In this document: one piece after another, positions 61,083 through 64,000 of the stretch
How the letters are laid out: every line of letters begins with the position of its first letter
Position numbering within the stretch: position 1 is the first letter of the stretch
Assembly: GCA_040902765.1 (NCBI GenBank)
Contig: JBBDWO010000026.1
Location: forward strand, 1 to 64,000
From: Acidimicrobiia bacterium
GTDB lineage: Bacteria; Actinomycetota; Acidimicrobiia; Spongiisociales; UBA11373
Reading direction: 5' to 3'
DNA: 64,000 nucleotides
The notes under the pieces: generated by a model
What the model was told of the DNA's origin: nothing
The model's input: only the letters and a program-made list of their open reading frames with translations
Database searches by the model: none
Position numbers and translations under genes: made by a program

Positions 61083-62294
61083 ATGCCATCTGATCTACTC
61101 ATAACCAACATCGGGGCATTGGTGACGAATGCGTCGGGGGTGCCGGGTGATGTGGCGGTGCTGCGCGACGGTGCTGTTGGCATCCGGGATGGGGTGATCG
61201 CCTGGGTGGGGAGGGCGGCCGACGTTCCCGACGAGTATCGCGGGGTGCCGTCGGTGGATGCCGACGGGCGGGCGGCCATCCCGGGGTTCGTCGATGCGCA
61301 CACGCATCTGGTGTTCGCCGGCGACCGGTCCGACGAGTTCGCCCGCCGCCTGGTCGGTAAGGACTACGAGGCGATCCTGGCGTCCGGGGGTGGGATCCAT
61401 TCGACGGTGGCTGCCACTCGGGCGGCCCCGTTCGAGTCGCTGGTCTCCGAGGCCGCGGCGCGGCTCGATCGGATGCTGGCATACGGGACCACGACCATCG
61501 AGGCCAAGTCGGGGTACGGGCTGACCACGGCTGACGAGGTGCGCATCCTCGAAGCGACCAGCGATGCCGGGGAGCGGTCCCCGGTCGATGTCGTCGCCAC
61601 CTTCCTCGGTGCACACGTCCCGGACCGCGGCGTCGGGATCGACGACTACGTGGACTTGGTGGTCGACGAGATGCTGCCGGCGTGCGCGCCCCTGGCATCG
61701 TTCTGCGACGTCTTCTGCGACCCGGCTGCGTTCGGGGTCGAGGCGACCGAGAGGATCCTGCAGGCGGCGCGGGCGGTGGGCCTCGATCTCCGCCTCCATG
61801 CCGAACAACTTGGCCACGGCGGCGGTGCAGGACTGGCCGCCCGTCTGGGCGCGGCCTCGGCCGATCATCTCGACCATGCCACCGCCGAGGACGCGGCCGT
61901 CCTCGCCGCCGCCGGGGTGGTGGCGGTGCTGCTCCCCGGCGCCTCACTGTCGATGGGGACCGCCCAAGCTCCGGCCCGGATGCTGTGGGATGCCGGGGTC
62001 ACCGTGGGCCTCGGTACCGACTGCAACCCCGGGACCTCGTTCGTCGAGAACATGGGCTTCGTCGTCGCCCTGGCGTGCCTGGAGATGGGGCTGACGCCCG
62101 ACGAGGCCCTGTGGGCGGCGACCCTCGGCAGCGCCCGCTCACTGCGTCTCGACGACCGCGGTCGGGTCGTGCCGGGGACCATCGGAGACCTGGTCATCCT
62201 GGACGCGCCGTCACACCATCACATTCCGTACCGGCCGGGCACGGATCTGGTTTGGAAGGTGGTCAAGGGAGGTCAGTTGGTGGTGAGCGGATGA
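61083..62294 (+). CDS. hutI: Imidazolonepropionase
   Basis: A 403-residue amidohydrolase with metal motif DAHTHLVFAG (His73, His75), SGGGIHSTV, TIEAKSGYG, LHAEQLGHGGG and GLGTDCNPGTS. It opens the imidazolone ring to N-formimidoyl-glutamate, the substrate of hutG. I chose ATG 61083. The upstream in-frame extension to 61002 is a repeat-encoded peptide. The repeat leaves no clear ribosome site, which may lower translation. Confidence 0.93.
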   Translation: MPSDLLITNIGALVTNASGVPGDVAVLRDGAVGIRDGVIAWVGRAADVPDEYRGVPSVDADGRAAIPGFVDAHTHLVFAGDRSDEFARRLVGKDYEAILASGGGIHSTVAATRAAPFESLVSEAAARLDRMLAYGTTTIEAKSGYGLTTADEVRILEATSDAGERSPVDVVATFLGAHVPDRGVGIDDYVDLVVDEMLPACAPLASFCDVFCDPAAFGVEATERILQAARAVGLDLRLHAEQLGHGGGAGLAARLGAASADHLDHATAEDAAVLAAAGVVAVLLPGASLSMGTAQAPARMLWDAGVTVGLGTDCNPGTSFVENMGFVVALACLEMGLTPDEALWAATLGSARSLRLDDRGRVVPGTIGDLVILDAPSHHHIPYRPGTDLVWKVVKGGQLVVSG

Positions 62295-62299
62295 CGCGT

Positions 62300-62566
62300 A
62301 GACCTTTGACGCTCAACGCTTAACGCTTAACGCAGGACCCTTCTTGCGTTGTGCGTAGACCCTTGACGCTTAACGCTTAACGCTTAACGCAGGACCCTTC
62401 TTGCGTTGTGCGTAGACCCTTGACGCTTAACGCTTAACGCTCAACGCAGGACCTCTTGCGTTGTGCTAGACCCTTGACGCTTGACGCTTGACGCTTAACG
62501 CAGGACCTCTTGCGTTGAGCGTAAGCGTTAAGCGTTGTCTTGTGCGTCGAGCGTTAAGCGTTGTCG
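62300..62566. repeat. Long AACGCTT/GCGTTGA heptad array
   Basis: Four tandem units of about 55-60 bp. Each has three to four 7-bp CGCTTAA or CGCTCAA heptads, then AGGACC(C)TTCTTGCGTTG. The last unit ends in the inverted GCGTTAA heptads. It is the largest member of the palindromic family in the window and fills the hutI-GDPD gap. Confidence 0.8.
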
Positions 62567-62588
62567 GCCGTCCCCTAGTCTCGTGCGC

Positions 62589-63392
62589 ATGTCCCGGCTG
62601 CGTTCGATCAAGCCCTATCTGAACCACGAGCACCCGTTGCGGTTCGCCCATCGGGGGTCGCGGCTGCTGTGGCCGCAGAACACGATGATGGCGTTCCAGG
62701 GTGCCATCGACCTGGGGTACCGCTACGTGGAGACCGACGTTCACCTGAGCCGCGACGGCCGGGTGGTCGTCTTCCATGACGATGACCTGGAGCGGCTCAC
62801 CGACGGCACCGGGATGGTGTGGGACCACGACTGGGCCGACCTGCAGAGCCGCGACGCCGCCCACACCTTTGGCCGCCGCCTCGGGTACCCGTTCCGGGGC
62901 ACCGGGGTGGGCATCCCGTCGCTGGAGGAGGTGTTGACCACCTTCCCGGACCTCCAGATCAACATCGACCTCAAGCAGACCGGGATGGAACAGGCGCTCG
63001 CCGACGAACTGGAGCGCCTCGGCGCTCGCGACCGGGTGCTCATCGGGTCCTTCTTCGACGACCGGGTAGCCGGGTTCCGCCGAATCACTGCCGGTCGGGT
63101 CGCCACCTCCGCCGGGCCCCTGGAGACCCGGGCCGCCTTTGTGGCCGCATTGCGCGGGCGACCGATCGAAACCGAGGCGGATGCCTTTCAGGTACCCGTG
63201 CGCAAGGGCGCGATGTGGGTACCCAGTCGCCGGTTCATCGAGGCCGTCCACGCCGCCGGGCGACAGATCCACGTGTGGACGGTCAACACCGCGGCGCGCA
63301 TGCGGCGGCTCCTGGACGCCGGGGTCGACGGCATCGTCACCGATCGCCCCGATGTGCTCAACGAGGTGGTCACCGGGAGGAGTCCGGGGTGA
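62589..63392 (+). CDS. Glycerophosphodiester phosphodiesterase
   Basis: A 267-residue GDPD TIM barrel with FAHRGSRLLWPQNT (His21), YVETDVHLSRDG (Glu48, Asp50), VVFHDDDLERLTDGTG (His63), INIDLKQ and VWTVNTAARMRRLLDAGVDG. It cleaves glycerophosphodiesters to sn-glycerol 3-phosphate and an alcohol. The start is ATG 62589; no signal peptide is seen. It overlaps the next gene by 4 bp. Confidence 0.9.
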   Translation: MSRLRSIKPYLNHEHPLRFAHRGSRLLWPQNTMMAFQGAIDLGYRYVETDVHLSRDGRVVVFHDDDLERLTDGTGMVWDHDWADLQSRDAAHTFGRRLGYPFRGTGVGIPSLEEVLTTFPDLQINIDLKQTGMEQALADELERLGARDRVLIGSFFDDRVAGFRRITAGRVATSAGPLETRAAFVAALRGRPIETEADAFQVPVRKGAMWVPSRRFIEAVHAAGRQIHVWTVNTAARMRRLLDAGVDGIVTDRPDVLNEVVTGRSPG

Positions 63393-63976
63393 GCGACGCG
63401 CTGCTCGGCTCGATCGTCAGGCTTCAGGTGCAGCGCGACCCGCTGAAGTCACGCGGTGAGGGATACGACCCGAGGCCGATCCTCGCCGTCGAGGAGGCCG
63501 CCATCGGTCCGCTGGGGATGGTGGGTCGTCATGACGGAGCCTGGGTGGTCGACGCTCACCACGGCGCCCATCCCCGCAGCCGGGCGGGAGGAAGACGGGC
63601 GCTGTCGATCGGATTCACCGCCCACTACGCCGCCATGGCCGATCTCTTCGGTTCGGCGCCGCTGGGGTGTGCCGGCGAGAACATCATCGTGGAGACCGAC
63701 CGGATGATCCGAGCGGAGGACCTCGAGGGCGACCTGGTCGTGACCACCGGGGGCGGTGAGCTTCGCCTGCCGGGTGCCCGGGTGGCGGCACCATGCCTGG
63801 AGTTCGCCTCGTTCCTGCTGGGGAGGCAGAGCGTTGCTCCCCGGTCGGAGATCGCCGCCGACGTGGCATCGCTCGACGAGGGGGTCCGCGGTTTCATCCT
63901 CGAAGTTTCCCGTCTCGAACGACCCGTCGTGATCCGCATCGGCGATCCGGTGTCGGTCCGAGCAGGCACTGCCTGA
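63389..63976 (+). CDS. MOSC-like domain protein
   Basis: A 195-residue protein resembling MOSC domains: a beta-strand opening (LLGSIVRLQVQRDPLK), GRRALSIGFTAHYAAM, GCAGENIIVETD and CLEFASFLLG. MOSC domains carry sulfur for molybdenum enzymes through a conserved Cys; Cys residues are present in GCAGEN and APCLEF. The assignment is tentative. The start is GTG 63389 overlapping the GDPD stop. Positions 63977-64000 show nothing further. Confidence 0.6.
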   Translation: MSDALLGSIVRLQVQRDPLKSRGEGYDPRPILAVEEAAIGPLGMVGRHDGAWVVDAHHGAHPRSRAGGRRALSIGFTAHYAAMADLFGSAPLGCAGENIIVETDRMIRAEDLEGDLVVTTGGGELRLPGARVAAPCLEFASFLLGRQSVAPRSEIAADVASLDEGVRGFILEVSRLERPVVIRIGDPVSVRAGTA

Positions 63977-64000
63977 CGAGCTCCGCCCGGGATGTGGTCG

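Noticed and set aside
62300-62566. CRISPR array
   Set aside because: The roughly 58-bp units consist of internal heptads and have no unique spacers.

Overview
The window is high-GC DNA, with GTG, TTG and probably CTG starts and many 4-bp gene overlaps. It looks like a free-living aerobic actinobacterium. An uncultured lineage such as Acidimicrobiia is my guess; no rRNA is present to settle it. I see no tRNA, rRNA, CRISPR array, intact insertion sequence or prophage.

Layout. (1) 190-9758: a GNAT enzyme, then minus-strand clusters for urate/allantoin breakdown (allB-alc-uraD-uraH-puuD), a NagZ-like lipoprotein glycosidase, and NAD salvage (HIT protein-pncA-pncB). (2) 9906-21272: an accessory island. 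It holds an ornithine cyclodeaminase-family gene and a truncated copy of its 5' end, a vapBC pair, and an expanded family of lipoproteins. Three of these sit directly behind small secreted two-cysteine proteins, next to a three-gene ABC exporter with its own periplasmic adaptor. (3) 21575-28585: an alpha-hydroxy-acid oxidase, phenylalanine hydroxylase, AidB, HflX and an ABC exporter. (4) 28742-34980: an aa3-type cytochrome c oxidase operon (subunits II, I, III, IV, CtaG) flanked by lipoproteins. (5) 35101-42436: membrane proteins, a DUF255 protein, a primary-type sigma factor, a CBS protein and a tryptophanase. (6) 42437-44985: a degraded patch with a frameshifted FG-GAP protein and gene fragments. 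(7) 44986-55185: a cNMP sensor with an MBL hydrolase, a DUF4015 glycosidase, a split XdhC, a methyltransferase, a YbdK ligase and TldD/TldE. (8) 55300-63976: an ArfB-like factor and the histidine-utilization cluster hutG-hutH-aminotransferase-hutU-hutI, then a GDPD and a MOSC-like protein.

Metabolically the window favours using nitrogenous organic matter (purines, histidine, phenylalanine, tryptophan) with oxygen respiration.

Three things stand out as possibly undescribed. First, the secreted-protein/lipoprotein cassette array with its shared leader and a transporter remnant (11664-21272). Second, a three-copy nested hairpin element between convergent genes, with compensatory changes in its stems (25233-25323, 46231-46322, 49002-49094). 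Third, short intergenic tandem repeats at about 19 places whose unit is always 7 bp although the unit sequence differs from locus to locus.
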